Positions 53,158-62,996 of a stretch of DNA of 64,000 nucleotides are shown one piece after another (positions within the stretch are counted from its first letter, which is position 1; each line of letters starts with the position of its first letter). The notes under the pieces are model-generated. The model was not told where the DNA came from and made no database searches. It saw only the letters and a program-made list of their open reading frames with translations. A program made the translations under genes and the position numbers. Origin of the DNA: CAVSUB01 sp963816725 (lineage in GTDB: Bacteria > Acidobacteriota > Vicinamibacteria > Vicinamibacterales > 2-12-FULL-66-21); assembly GCA_963816725.1 (NCBI GenBank), contig CAWFMC010000024.1, positions 217,679-281,678 of the forward strand. The letters run 5' to 3'.

Positions 53158-54009
53158 GTGCGGACCTGGCTCGAGGTGTTGGATGCGCTATACGAGGGCT
53201 CGTGGAATCCCGGGCTCCAGCGCTTCCGCTCGCCGTTCGCATTTCGCGGGGAGGGCCGCGCGGACCGCGGCCTGGCCAGCAGGCTGCTCCGCCTCGCCGA
53301 CGGCCACGCCGATGCGCGCCGCCTCGAGCAGGCGCTGCTGCGCAACTTCCGCAAGTACGCGCACCGCGCGGCCGCTCCCGGGGACTCGATCTGGACCTGG
53401 ATGGCCCTGGGTCAGCATCGAGGGCTGCCGACGCGGCTGCTCGATTGGAGTTACTCGCCGCTGGTCGCGCTGCACTTCGCCACTGAGCATCCCGCCGATC
53501 TCGACACCGATGGTGTCGTCTGGTGTGTGAACTTCATCGAGGCCAACGCCCGCCTGCCGCCGCGCCTGAAGCGCATGCTCCAACGCGAGGCTTCCGACAC
53601 ATTCACGGCCGACATGTTGAGCAGGTTTGGCAGCGTGTCTGCCTTCGATACGCTGACCCGCGAGCCATTCGTGGTGTTCGTGGAGCCGCCGGCGATCGAC
53701 GATCGCATCCTGCATCAGCTGGCGCTGTTCTCGCTCATCTCGAGCCCCGCTGCGGCGCTGGACGACTGGCTCCGCGACCGGCCGGAGTTGTATCGCCGCG
53801 TCGTGGTCCCGGCCCGCCTCAAACGTGAAATCCGCGACAAGCTCGATCAGGCCAACATCAACGAACGCGTTCTGTTTCCTGGTCTCGACGGCCTCAGCCG
53901 ATGGCTGACCCGCTACTACACACCTGCCACGAACCCCGAGCTCGAAGCGCAGGTCGAAGACACCGCGCGGCCCCGCCGTAGCGCCCGGCCAGCCCGCCGC
54001 CGCGCCTAA
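53158..54009 (+). CDS. Stand-alone FRG-domain protein
   Basis: About 283 residues from GTG 53158, the nearest start that keeps WLEVLDALYEGSWN intact; upstream reading enters the divergent gene and is not credible. FRG-domain signatures are plain: FRSPFAFRGEGRADRGL, then LLRNFRKYAHRA, and the strongest motif ALGQHRGLPTRLLDWSYSPLVALHFATEH. FRG (named for its conserved FxRG pattern) is of unknown activity and is often found near mobile or defence genes. Here it is alone, with a basic Arg-rich C-terminal tail. No second effector domain is seen. Confidence 0.8.
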   Translation: MRTWLEVLDALYEGSWNPGLQRFRSPFAFRGEGRADRGLASRLLRLADGHADARRLEQALLRNFRKYAHRAAAPGDSIWTWMALGQHRGLPTRLLDWSYSPLVALHFATEHPADLDTDGVVWCVNFIEANARLPPRLKRMLQREASDTFTADMLSRFGSVSAFDTLTREPFVVFVEPPAIDDRILHQLALFSLISSPAAALDDWLRDRPELYRRVVVPARLKREIRDKLDQANINERVLFPGLDGLSRWLTRYYTPATNPELEAQVEDTARPRRSARPARRRA

Positions 54010-54232
54010 TCGATTCCCGTCATGCTGCATCGGCAGGGGCCTTTGCTCTTTGCGGGATTCGCCTGGCGATGCGGGCATATGTCGATCGCGCCAGGTTCGG
54101 CCACGCTGTCGCCAGTCCGGCTCCTGCGCGTATGTCGCGGTTGCGCCGGGCTGCGACCGGCCGCCGGATGAACACTCACGGGATCCGGTCACGATCATCC
54201 GCTCGATTCGCACCTGGACTCTTCAGATCCGG

Positions 54233-55147
54233 TTAGCGGGTATTGAGCGCGAGCGCGAAGGCCCTGATTAGTTTGGCTGGCTTCTCCCGGCCGAGCACCG
54301 CCGCAGCTCGTGCGGCGCCGCGCCAGTTGCGCGCCCGGACGCGGTCGGTCGTGTTCTCGACCAGGCAGTCGGTGAAGATGTCCACCAGCCGCGACAGCCC
54401 CGTCCGGAACGCTTCCCGCCCCGCTTCCGAATACTGGACGACCGGCCACTGCCGGTCGTAGACCGCGCGGATGCTCCGCAGCATTCGTTCACCATCGCGC
54501 GACGAGCTGGCACTGTATCGCCGATAGCGTGTGACCGCAGGTGACTGGTAGCACCAGGCCTCGTATCGCCGCGCCACCCGAAGATAGAAGTCGAGATCGT
54601 CGGCCCCCCACGGATCCTGGAACCCGGTGACCGTCAGGACGGCGTCGCGGCGGAACATCGCCGAAGACGGCGGGATGATGTACCACTCGAAGCGCAGCAG
54701 TGAGTGGTAGATGTCGCCGCCCGGCGGGGGCAGCTGGACCTGCCACGGCACCGGCGCACCGTCGTAGGTCATTTCTTCACGGGGCCCGACCACGAAGCCA
54801 CACTCCGGGTGGGCGTCGAGCTGAGCCAGTCCGGTCTCGATCGCGGGCGGCAGGAGGTGGTCGTCGGCGTCGAGGAAGATGAAATGCGAGCCCCAGCTCG
54901 CGGCAATGCCGGTGTTCCGGGCCGCGGCGGAGCCGGCGTTTTCCTGACGGATGAGCCTCGTCTGCGGGTGCGCCCCGACTACTCGTTCCAGGTCGCGCGG
55001 CGAGCCGTCGTCAATGACGAGAACTTCGTACGACCGCCGCGTCTGGGCGTCGACACTGGCGAGCGTCTCGTCGAGGAGACGCTCATCCTCCGCGGTGCGG
55101 GCAAGACACGGAACAATGATGGATACCAGCGGCTCGGACTCGGACAT
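54233..55147 (-). CDS. Family 2 glycosyltransferase
   Basis: A 304-residue GT-A fold enzyme. The start at 55147 follows GGAGGGAGCCTG; an in-frame ATG 15 codons upstream has no such site. Motifs in order: LVSIIVPCLARTAEDERLL, YEVLVIDDGSPRDLERVV, RQENAGSAAARNTGIAASWG, and FIFLDADDHLLPP with the metal-binding DAD. FQDPWGADDLDFYLRVAR supplies the ED-like catalytic acid region. No membrane helix is present. The sugar donor cannot be predicted. It is isolated between the FRG gene and a permease. Confidence 0.9.
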   Translation of the reverse strand: MSESEPLVSIIVPCLARTAEDERLLDETLASVDAQTRRSYEVLVIDDGSPRDLERVVGAHPQTRLIRQENAGSAAARNTGIAASWGSHFIFLDADDHLLPPAIETGLAQLDAHPECGFVVGPREEMTYDGAPVPWQVQLPPPGGDIYHSLLRFEWYIIPPSSAMFRRDAVLTVTGFQDPWGADDLDFYLRVARRYEAWCYQSPAVTRYRRYSASSSRDGERMLRSIRAVYDRQWPVVQYSEAGREAFRTGLSRLVDIFTDCLVENTTDRVRARNWRGAARAAAVLGREKPAKLIRAFALALNTR

Positions 55148-55356
55148 CAGGCTCCCTCCACCTGTGCGCCGCGTTTGCGCGGTCGATTCCACGAGGACCT
55201 CAGGGGTGTGGATCGGCCTTGCAAAATGTGTAGCACCCTCCGCGGCGGCGTTGAATAGCCGGGTCCAGCAGACAGCTCAAGCAACTGGGACGAACGGCTG
55301 AGGGGTTCGCGAGGTAGGATCGGCCCCACTTCACCGGTCACCTGAGGAGGCCTGCA

Positions 55357-57783
55357 ATGCCCGTCCTCGATCAGTTCGCCCGGGACGTCCGCTTCGGAAT
55401 CCGCAGCCTGGTCAAGACACCGGGCTTCACAGCCCTCGCGATCCTGTCGCTCGCGCTCGGCATCATGACGACGACGGCGATCTACAGCGTGCTGCACGCG
55501 GTCGTCCTCGATCCGTTTCCCTATCGCGACGTCGGCGGCCTGAACAGCGTCCTGGTGACCAGCGCGGCCCAGCGCGGCGGGCGCAATAACTACTCGATCG
55601 ATCAGTTTCTCGAGTTGGCCGACCGGTCCACCATCTTCGACGGGGTGATCGCGTCAACGGTCAGCGATGTCCTGTGGAGCGACGGCGGGGAACCGCGGCG
55701 CCTGCGCGGGAATCACGGCACGTTCAATACATTCGATGTCATGGGCGTCCCGCCGCTGATCGGGCGGACACCCGGACCCGCGGATGCGCAGCCCGGAGCC
55801 ACGCCGGTGGTGGTGCTCGGCTACCGGTTCTGGCACCGGCAGTTCGACGGGGATCCGAATGTGCTGGGCCGGCAGCTGCAGCTGAACGACGTGACGCGGA
55901 CGGTCATCGGCGTCATGCCGAAGCGCTTCATGTGGCGCGGCGCGGACGTCTACTTACCGACCCGGTTCGAGCGCGGACGCACCGTCGAGGACGTGCGTTC
56001 GGTCCACCTCCTCGGGCGAGTGAAAGCCGGCGTGACCGGTGCGCAGGTGGAAAGCGATCTCGGGCGCATCATCGCCGACCTCAAGGCACGCGAGCCGGCG
56101 CAGTTCCCCGATCAGTGGCGAGTCCGTTTGGTGCCCTTCACCGAGACGTTCCCCAGCGGCATCCGCGGCGACGTGTGGGTGCTGTTCTCGGCCGTGTCGC
56201 TGCTCCTGGTGATCGCCTGTGCCAATGTCTCGAACCTCCTGCTGTCGCGGGCTGCAGACCGTCAGCGCGAGATGACCGTGCGCATCGCACTCGGCGCCAG
56301 TCGCGCCCGCCTGGTCCGCCAGCTGCTGACCGAAAGCCTCCTCCTGGCGCTCGCGGCCGGAGTCGCCGGCACCCTGCTGGCGTACCTCGGTCTGCCCGGT
56401 CTACTCGCGCTCGTGCCGCCGGACACCATCCCGGACGAGGCGGAGATCGCGATCAACGCGCCCGTTTTGCTCTTCTCCCTCGGTATCTCGGCGCTTGCCA
56501 GCGTGCTCTGCGGACTCGCTCCAGCTCTCTTCGGCCGGAGCGGGGACGTGGCGACGGCGTTGCGCGGGGCCAGCCGCAGCGTCGCCGGCACCTCGACACA
56601 GGCCCGCCTCCGAAAGGCGCTCGTGGTCATCGAAGTGGGCCTGTCGCTCGTCCTGCTGGTCGGCTGCAGTCTGCTGGCGCGCTCGTACTTACGGATGCAG
56701 GCGGTCACACTTCCCGTTCCGCCCAATCAGATCCTGACCATGCGGGTGCCGCTGCCGTCGCGTCGCTATCCGGATGGCCCAAAGCGGGCGGCGTTCTTCA
56801 GCGAGGTGCTCGATCGCGTGGCCGCGCTCCCGGGCGTTTCGGCCGCGGGCGTGAACAGCGGGTTGCACCCGCTGGGAAACCAATGGACGACGGTCGAGGT
56901 CGCCGGCGCGCCGGTCGTGTCCGAACCCGTCGTCGTGCACCAGATCAACGCCGGCTACCAGTCCGTCATCGCCCTGACCTCCACGTCCGGGCGACTGCTC
57001 GCCGGGGCGGACGTGCGGACCGCAGCGCACGTCGCGATCATCAACGACCGGTTCGTCAAGACCCACCTCGCCGGACGTCCGCCGCTCGGCCAGGTCGTGC
57101 ACATCCCCGGTATCCGGCAGCCACCGTTCAACCTGGCTGACGACAGCTTCCAGATCGTGGGGGTCGTGCGGGACGTGCCCAACAACGGCCTGTCGCAGCC
57201 GGTCATGCCTGAAATGTACCTGCCGTTCACCACCACGGGACTGGCCAATCGCCTGGTCATCAGGACCGCGTCCGACGCGTCCGTGGTCACCCGGTCGGTC
57301 ATCGATCAGGTGCACGCGGTCGATCCGAATCAACCCGTCGACGAGGCGAAGCGCCTCGACGTGGTGCTGGCGGAGGACGAGTACGCGACCCCACGCTTCA
57401 GCCTCGTGCTGTTCCTCGTGTTCGGCGTGATGGGCCTCGTGCTCGCGGTGGTTGGCGTCTATGGCGTGATGGCCACCGCGGTGGCACAGCAGCGTCACGA
57501 GATCGGCGTGCGGCTGGCGCTGGGAGCGGAACGCGGCCGGATCGTGCGCATGATCGTTGGCCGCGGCGCCCGGCTGTTGCTCGCGGGCGTCGCCGTCGGC
57601 CTGGTCGCGAGCGTCGTCGCCGCGCGCTTCATCGCCGGCCAGATCTGGAATGTGGCCGCGTTCGATCCGCTGGCCTTCGCGATCGTCGCGCTGATCCTGT
57701 TCGCCGCGGGGCTTCAGGCGTGCCTCTGGCCGGCGCGCCGCGCCGGCGCCATCGATCCGATCATCGCGCTGCGCGTCGATTAG
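55357..57783 (+). CDS. Second orphan MacB/FtsX-type ABC permease (ADOP family)
   Basis: An 808-residue two-half permease of the same plan as the one at 43884: VRFGIRSLVKTPGFTALAILSLALGI at the N-terminus, a MacB-PCD periplasmic domain (GTFNTFDVMGVPPLIGRTPG), SAVSLLLVIACANVSNLLLSRAADRQREM after the first half, and a terminal GAIDPIIALRVD. The two copies are clearly diverged and so not a recent tandem duplication. No ATPase lies nearby. GAGGAGG lies 6 nt upstream of ATG 55357. A TonB receptor follows after 114 bp. Confidence 0.9.
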   Translation: MPVLDQFARDVRFGIRSLVKTPGFTALAILSLALGIMTTTAIYSVLHAVVLDPFPYRDVGGLNSVLVTSAAQRGGRNNYSIDQFLELADRSTIFDGVIASTVSDVLWSDGGEPRRLRGNHGTFNTFDVMGVPPLIGRTPGPADAQPGATPVVVLGYRFWHRQFDGDPNVLGRQLQLNDVTRTVIGVMPKRFMWRGADVYLPTRFERGRTVEDVRSVHLLGRVKAGVTGAQVESDLGRIIADLKAREPAQFPDQWRVRLVPFTETFPSGIRGDVWVLFSAVSLLLVIACANVSNLLLSRAADRQREMTVRIALGASRARLVRQLLTESLLLALAAGVAGTLLAYLGLPGLLALVPPDTIPDEAEIAINAPVLLFSLGISALASVLCGLAPALFGRSGDVATALRGASRSVAGTSTQARLRKALVVIEVGLSLVLLVGCSLLARSYLRMQAVTLPVPPNQILTMRVPLPSRRYPDGPKRAAFFSEVLDRVAALPGVSAAGVNSGLHPLGNQWTTVEVAGAPVVSEPVVVHQINAGYQSVIALTSTSGRLLAGADVRTAAHVAIINDRFVKTHLAGRPPLGQVVHIPGIRQPPFNLADDSFQIVGVVRDVPNNGLSQPVMPEMYLPFTTTGLANRLVIRTASDASVVTRSVIDQVHAVDPNQPVDEAKRLDVVLAEDEYATPRFSLVLFLVFGVMGLVLAVVGVYGVMATAVAQQRHEIGVRLALGAERGRIVRMIVGRGARLLLAGVAVGLVASVVAARFIAGQIWNVAAFDPLAFAIVALILFAAGLQACLWPARRAGAIDPIIALRVD

Positions 57784-57897
57784 TTTCGCGACCATCCATT
57801 GCGCCGACACGACTCGTGTGATGTACTCGCCGGTTTCACACGCACGTCGGACGGCTGCTGATGAGCTCAGCCCGTCATCAGGACGAGAGGGGAATCG

Positions 57898-60771
57898 ATG
57901 GGCATACGTGTTTCCAGGGGAGACATGTCTCCCCGCTGGCGGCTTACCGCAGCGCTACTGACGGTCGCGCTCTGTCTGCTACCGCGGCTCGCGCACGCGC
58001 AGGGCGACTTCGGTGTGATCGACGGCACGGTTGTAGACGAGCAGGGCAGCGCGCTGCCTGGCGTGACCATCACGCTGCAGAACGAGGCCAGCGGCGTCAG
58101 CCGCTCAGTGGTCACGGAAGCTGACGGCCGCTACCGCGTGCCCGCGATTCCACCCGGACGCTACCTGCTGAAAGCCGAGCTCACCGGGTTTGCCGTGCAG
58201 CAGGTGAAGGACATCGAGATCACCATCGGCCTCGGGCTCAAGCAGGACTTCGCGATGAAGGTCCAGTCCGTCCAGGAGACCGTCACGGTCGTCGGCGCCC
58301 AGCCGATCGTCGACGTCACGCGTTCCGAGGTCGCCGGCGTCGTCACCCAGCAGCAGATCGAGACCCTGCCGATCAACTCACGGCAGTACCTGGCGCTGGC
58401 GCTGCTGATGCCGGGAACGAGTCAGGACGCCACGCGATCGTTCTTCGCCACCGTCAACGTCGGCGGGTCGATGACCTTCAACAGCACCGGCAACGTCGTG
58501 GACGGCGTGATCAACAATTTCGCCGAGGACGGCGAGCCGCGCCAGGACTTCGCCGAGGACGCGGTCCAGGAGTTCAAGGTCAGCAACGTTCAGTACAAGG
58601 CGGAGTTCGGGCTGGCGACCGGCGGCGTGGTCCAGGTCGTGACCAAGTCGGGCAGCAACGATCTGCACGGCAATGCGTTCGAGTACTTCCGCGACAAGAG
58701 CCTGAACGCCAAGGGCGTCTTCGAGACCGTCAAGCCCGATTACCGCCGGCATCAGTTCGGCGGCAGCCTGGGCGGCCCGATCGTCCTCAATCGCATGCAC
58801 TTCTTCAGCGCTTATGAGCGCACCCAGGTGGACGAGTTCTACACCGTCCGGACCGGGCAGCCGCAGTTCTACTCGGCGGTCGAAGGCACGTTCCTTCGAC
58901 CGTCCTACCGCAATCTGTACTTCGGCCGCGTGGACGGCCAGATCAACAACGCGCAGTCGTTCTTCGTTCGCTATGCGCAGGAGGACGAGAAGTCGACCTG
59001 CTCGGGGTGCGGCGGCACGGTCTCGACGTCCGCCGGCTTCGACCAGCTGACGCCGCGGAAGGCCATCGTCGCCGGCCACACCTGGACGCGCGGCAACCGC
59101 GCGCTCAACGAGTTCCGGTTCCAGTACGCGCCGGCGGCGTACTACATCTCGCCGTCGGGAACCCAGATCTGGACGACGCTGGGCGATTTTTCATCTGCGC
59201 GCATCAATCGCCTGACGCGCAGCTACAACTTCCCGTCGCTGACCTACGGCAGCAGCAACGACCAGCTCGGGCCCGAGTCGCGGCTCGAGTTCAAGGATAC
59301 CTACGCGCTGACGTACGCGCGGCACGACCTCAAGTTCGGCGCCGACATCAGCCGGAACGCCTATCAGTACGAGAACACCGGGAACCCGCTAGGCACCTAC
59401 ACCTTCACGCAGGACCAGTACTTCAATCCGAACGACCCGGCGTCTATTGCGAACCTGCAAGGGGCGTCGACTTTCACGGCGAGCCTGCCCCCGACAACGA
59501 CGCCGCACCCGACGAAGTACTACGTCGGCTTCGTCGAGGACGACTGGCGGCTGCGCTCGAACCTGACCGTCAATCTTGGGCTTCGCTACGAGCGGCTCTA
59601 CGGCGCGATGAACGAGGACCTCGATACCTCGATCTTCCCGATCGCCATCCCGTACATCGACGTCTCACAGCGCGGCGACACCAACAACTTCGGCCCGCGC
59701 ACCGGCTTCGCCTGGGACGTGGCGGGCAACGGCAATACCGTCGTCCGCGGAGGGTACGGGCTGTACTACGGGCATGTGCGGACGCTCGGCAATCTGACCG
59801 AACTGCGGAATTACCAGCAGTATTCGATCACCATCAACAACCCGCCGTATCCGGATCCCTACAACGGGCGCGACCCGGCCAGCTTCATCGTGTCCGCGCC
59901 GACCAACATCACCGTCGTGGCCAATGATTACGTGCAGCCGTACTCGAACCAGTTCAACCTCGGGTTCTCGCGCCGGCTGAGCGCCGATTTCGCGCTCCAC
60001 GTCGACGGCATCGTGACCAACCTGGATCACGATCGGAAGACGCTGGACATCAATCCACGCGATCCCGCGACGCTGGTACGGCCGAATCCGACGTTCGGGC
60101 GGGTCGACCAGAATCAGTCGACGGGCTGGGTGGACTATCGGGCGGTCTACACCAAGCTGGAGAAGCGCTTCAGCCACCGCACGCAGGCGCTGGTGACGTA
60201 TACGTTCACGCGCAGCCGCGACAACAACCCCGGCTCCCGCTACCTCGATCCGTTCATCCTGTCCGAGGACGTGGGCACGTCGAACGGCGAGCGGCGGCAC
60301 ACCGTGGTGGCGAGCGGGTCGGCGCTGCTGCCGTGGAAGGTGACGCTTGGCGCCGTATGGACGTATCGGAGCGACCTCCCCTGGACGCCGACTGCCGGCC
60401 GCGATCTGAACGGCGACGGCTTCAACACCGACCTGGTGCCCGGCGTGCCGCGCAGCGCCGGCAGCCGCGATCTGGACCTTTCCGCGATTAATGCCTGGCG
60501 GACCGCCAACGGCCGGCTGCCGATCGCGGAGAGCCAGCTGCAAAGCGCACGGGTCAACGTGCTGGACCTGCGGGTCAGCAAGAGCATCCCGCTCGGCAAC
60601 GGCCTCAAGCTCGATCTCCTGGCGCAGGTGTTCAATGTGCTGAACACCGTCAGCCTGCAGGCGCAGTATGGCGGCGGGCGCGTCACGAATGCGCTGTCCG
60701 ACGGCTTCGGCACGATCGTGACCGCGCGGCCGGCGACGCAAGGCGAGCTCGCCGCGAAAGTGTCGTGGTAA
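57898..60771 (+). CDS. TonB-dependent receptor, Oar-like
   Basis: A 957-residue protein with a signal peptide ending LPRLAHAQ. The carboxypeptidase-regulatory domain reads VIDGTVVDEQGSALPGVTITLQ and YRVPAIPPGRYLLKAEL. The plug has LPINSRQYLALALLMPG, VDGVINNFAEDGEPRQDF and GVVQVVTKSGSND. The barrel ends with ELAAKVSW, an aromatic terminal strand. GAGGGGAATCG precedes ATG 57898. It lies 25 bp upstream of the S9 peptidase, suggesting a peptide uptake and processing pair. Unlike the other two receptors, its frame and neighbours show no sign of sugar use. Confidence 0.93.
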   Translation: MGIRVSRGDMSPRWRLTAALLTVALCLLPRLAHAQGDFGVIDGTVVDEQGSALPGVTITLQNEASGVSRSVVTEADGRYRVPAIPPGRYLLKAELTGFAVQQVKDIEITIGLGLKQDFAMKVQSVQETVTVVGAQPIVDVTRSEVAGVVTQQQIETLPINSRQYLALALLMPGTSQDATRSFFATVNVGGSMTFNSTGNVVDGVINNFAEDGEPRQDFAEDAVQEFKVSNVQYKAEFGLATGGVVQVVTKSGSNDLHGNAFEYFRDKSLNAKGVFETVKPDYRRHQFGGSLGGPIVLNRMHFFSAYERTQVDEFYTVRTGQPQFYSAVEGTFLRPSYRNLYFGRVDGQINNAQSFFVRYAQEDEKSTCSGCGGTVSTSAGFDQLTPRKAIVAGHTWTRGNRALNEFRFQYAPAAYYISPSGTQIWTTLGDFSSARINRLTRSYNFPSLTYGSSNDQLGPESRLEFKDTYALTYARHDLKFGADISRNAYQYENTGNPLGTYTFTQDQYFNPNDPASIANLQGASTFTASLPPTTTPHPTKYYVGFVEDDWRLRSNLTVNLGLRYERLYGAMNEDLDTSIFPIAIPYIDVSQRGDTNNFGPRTGFAWDVAGNGNTVVRGGYGLYYGHVRTLGNLTELRNYQQYSITINNPPYPDPYNGRDPASFIVSAPTNITVVANDYVQPYSNQFNLGFSRRLSADFALHVDGIVTNLDHDRKTLDINPRDPATLVRPNPTFGRVDQNQSTGWVDYRAVYTKLEKRFSHRTQALVTYTFTRSRDNNPGSRYLDPFILSEDVGTSNGERRHTVVASGSALLPWKVTLGAVWTYRSDLPWTPTAGRDLNGDGFNTDLVPGVPRSAGSRDLDLSAINAWRTANGRLPIAESQLQSARVNVLDLRVSKSIPLGNGLKLDLLAQVFNVLNTVSLQAQYGGGRVTNALSDGFGTIVTARPATQGELAAKVSW

Positions 60772-60796
60772 GCGGTATGTCCGATTGGAGCATCGT

Positions 60797-62896
60797 ATGA
60801 CCACACGATCATTCGTCCGACGAACCACGCCGTACTCCAGCGTGGTCCTCTGCGCGGTAACGCTGTGGGCCGCGACGCCCGCGGCCCGTCAGGGGACTCC
60901 CTTGAAGAGCGAGGACTTGTACGCCCTCAAGTCGATCGCCGATGTCCAGCTCTCGCCCGACGGTGGGACGATCGCCTACAGCATCCAGAACAGCGATCGG
61001 CCGGGGCGGCCCTACTCGCAGGTCTGGCTGATGAACGTCGCGAGCGGCCGGTCGAAACGGCTCGGCGACGACCGCGAGGCGGCCTCCGGACCCGCTGGTC
61101 GCCGGATGGCAAGCGCGTCGCGTTCTTCGGGCGCGGCACCGAGTCCGAGGGCTCAGGGCTGATGGTGGCGAACGCCGACGGCTCGAACGCAACCTTCCTC
61201 GCGCCGGTCACGGGCACGAATCACCCCTTGCCGTCCTCGGGCGATCGCCTGGCCTGGTCGCCCGACGGCACCCGGCTGGCCTTCGTGTCGGCGACGCCGG
61301 GTCCGGAGGCGGACGCCAACGGCGATCCGATGGTCATCACGCGGTATCTCTACAAACCCACCGCCAGCGAAGGCCTGACCCGCTTCAACGACAACAAGCG
61401 GATCCACATCTTCGTCGTCGACATCGCGAGCAAGAAGGTTCAGCAGCTCACCGAGGGTGATTACTACGAGCACTCGCTCGACTGGTCACCGACGAGTGAC
61501 GAGATCCTGTTCGTCTCGAACCGCGGGCCGGATCCGGATCGTTTCTTCAACTACGACCTGTTCGCCGTGAAGGTCTCGGATCGCAAGGTCCGGCGGCTCA
61601 CCGACACGAAGAACGCCGAGTACCGGCCGCGCTGGTCGCCCGACGGGAAGCACATCGCCTATCAGGGCACCAAGCGCCCGCTCACCTCCTCGGAGACGAC
61701 GATGGAGGATACGCACATCTGGCTGACGGATGCGTCCGGGGAGAATCGGCACGAGATCGGCGGAGAGCTCGATCTGCCGTCAGGGTGCGCCCGAGTGGGC
61801 GCCGGACGGCAGCGCGTTGTACTTCACCGCGCAGGACCGCGGCAACACCGCGCTCTACAAGCTTCCGGTCACCGGCGGCAAGCCGGCGGTGATCGTGCGA
61901 GGCGTGGGGTCCGTCGGATCCTGGACGTCGGATCCGAGGGCAAGGTCAGCTTCGCGTTTTCGACGGCAACCCGTCCGGCGGAGCTCTTCGTCAAGGAGGG
62001 CAGGGACACGGGCGTTGGCAAGTCGCTGACCTCCCTGAACGAGAAGGTGCTTTCGGGCAAGCAACTGGGCGAGACGGAGGAGTTGACGTTCAACACCTTC
62101 GACGGGACGCCGATCGGCGCGTATCTGACCAAGCCTGGCCGGCGGCCCGGGCACCGCCACCCATCCGATGATCGTGATGATTCACGGCGGCCCGCATGGC
62201 GCGCAGGGACCCGCCTTCAACGCCAAAGCGCAGGTCTATGCGGGTTTGGGCTGGGCCACGCTGATGGTCAACTACCGCGGGTCCACCGGTTACGGGCAGA
62301 AGCTGACCGACGCGATCTTCAAGGATCAGGACGGCGGAGAAGCCAAAGACATCCTCGCCGGCGTCGACGCCGCCCTCGCGAAGTACCCATGGCTCGATCC
62401 CGCCCGGCTCGGCGTCGAGGGCGGCAGCTACGGCGGGCAGCTCACCAACTGGCTGATCACCCAGACCGATCGCTTCAAGGCCGCCGTGCCGGCGGCAAGC
62501 ATCGCCAATCTGGTCAGCTTCAACTACATGTCGTACTACCATGACTATCTAGCGGTCGAGTTCGGCGCGTTCCCGCACGAGCAGGGCCTCATGGATCTGC
62601 TCTGGGAGCGCTCGGCGCTCCGCTATGTCGACAAGGTCAAGACGCCGACAATGTTCGTGCACGGCGAGAACGACAACGATGTGCCGATCGCCGAGGCGGA
62701 GCAGTTCTACATCGCGCTGCGTGACGTCGGGGTCGAGGCGGTCATGGTGCGCTACCCGCGCGAAGGCCACGGCGTCCGCGAAACCAAGCACGTCGTCGAC
62801 GTTACCGATCGCAGCATCGCGTGGTACACGAAGCACTTCGACGCGGCCGCAAAGTCGACGCGTCCCTCCGCGTCGGACAAGACGGGCCGGCGCTGA
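60797..62896 (+). pseudogene. S9 prolyl-oligopeptidase-family peptidase, four compensating frameshifts
   Basis: A full-length enzyme of about 700 residues is spread over two alternating frames with changes near 61085, 61785, 61915 and 62150; the total length remains a multiple of three. A signal sequence opens from ATG 60797. A PD40-type propeller follows (VQLSPDGGTIAYSIQNSD, RWSPDGKRVAFFGRG, WAPDGSALYFTAQDRG). The alpha/beta-hydrolase domain is uninterrupted after 62168: MIVMIHGGPHGAQGP, GGSYGGQLTNWL with catalytic Ser, HGENDNDVPIAEA with Asp, and PREGHGVRE with His. All catalytic residues survive. Four shifts that restore the frame suggest read errors at least as much as decay. Confidence 0.85.
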
Positions 62897-62996
62897 CGCC
62901 GGTCCACAGGAGGCAGGCATGACGGAGTTCACGGCGCATCGACCCGCGACCTGCGGTTCACCGTGAGGTAGGCGGGCGAAGCTTTCAGCCCTGAGC

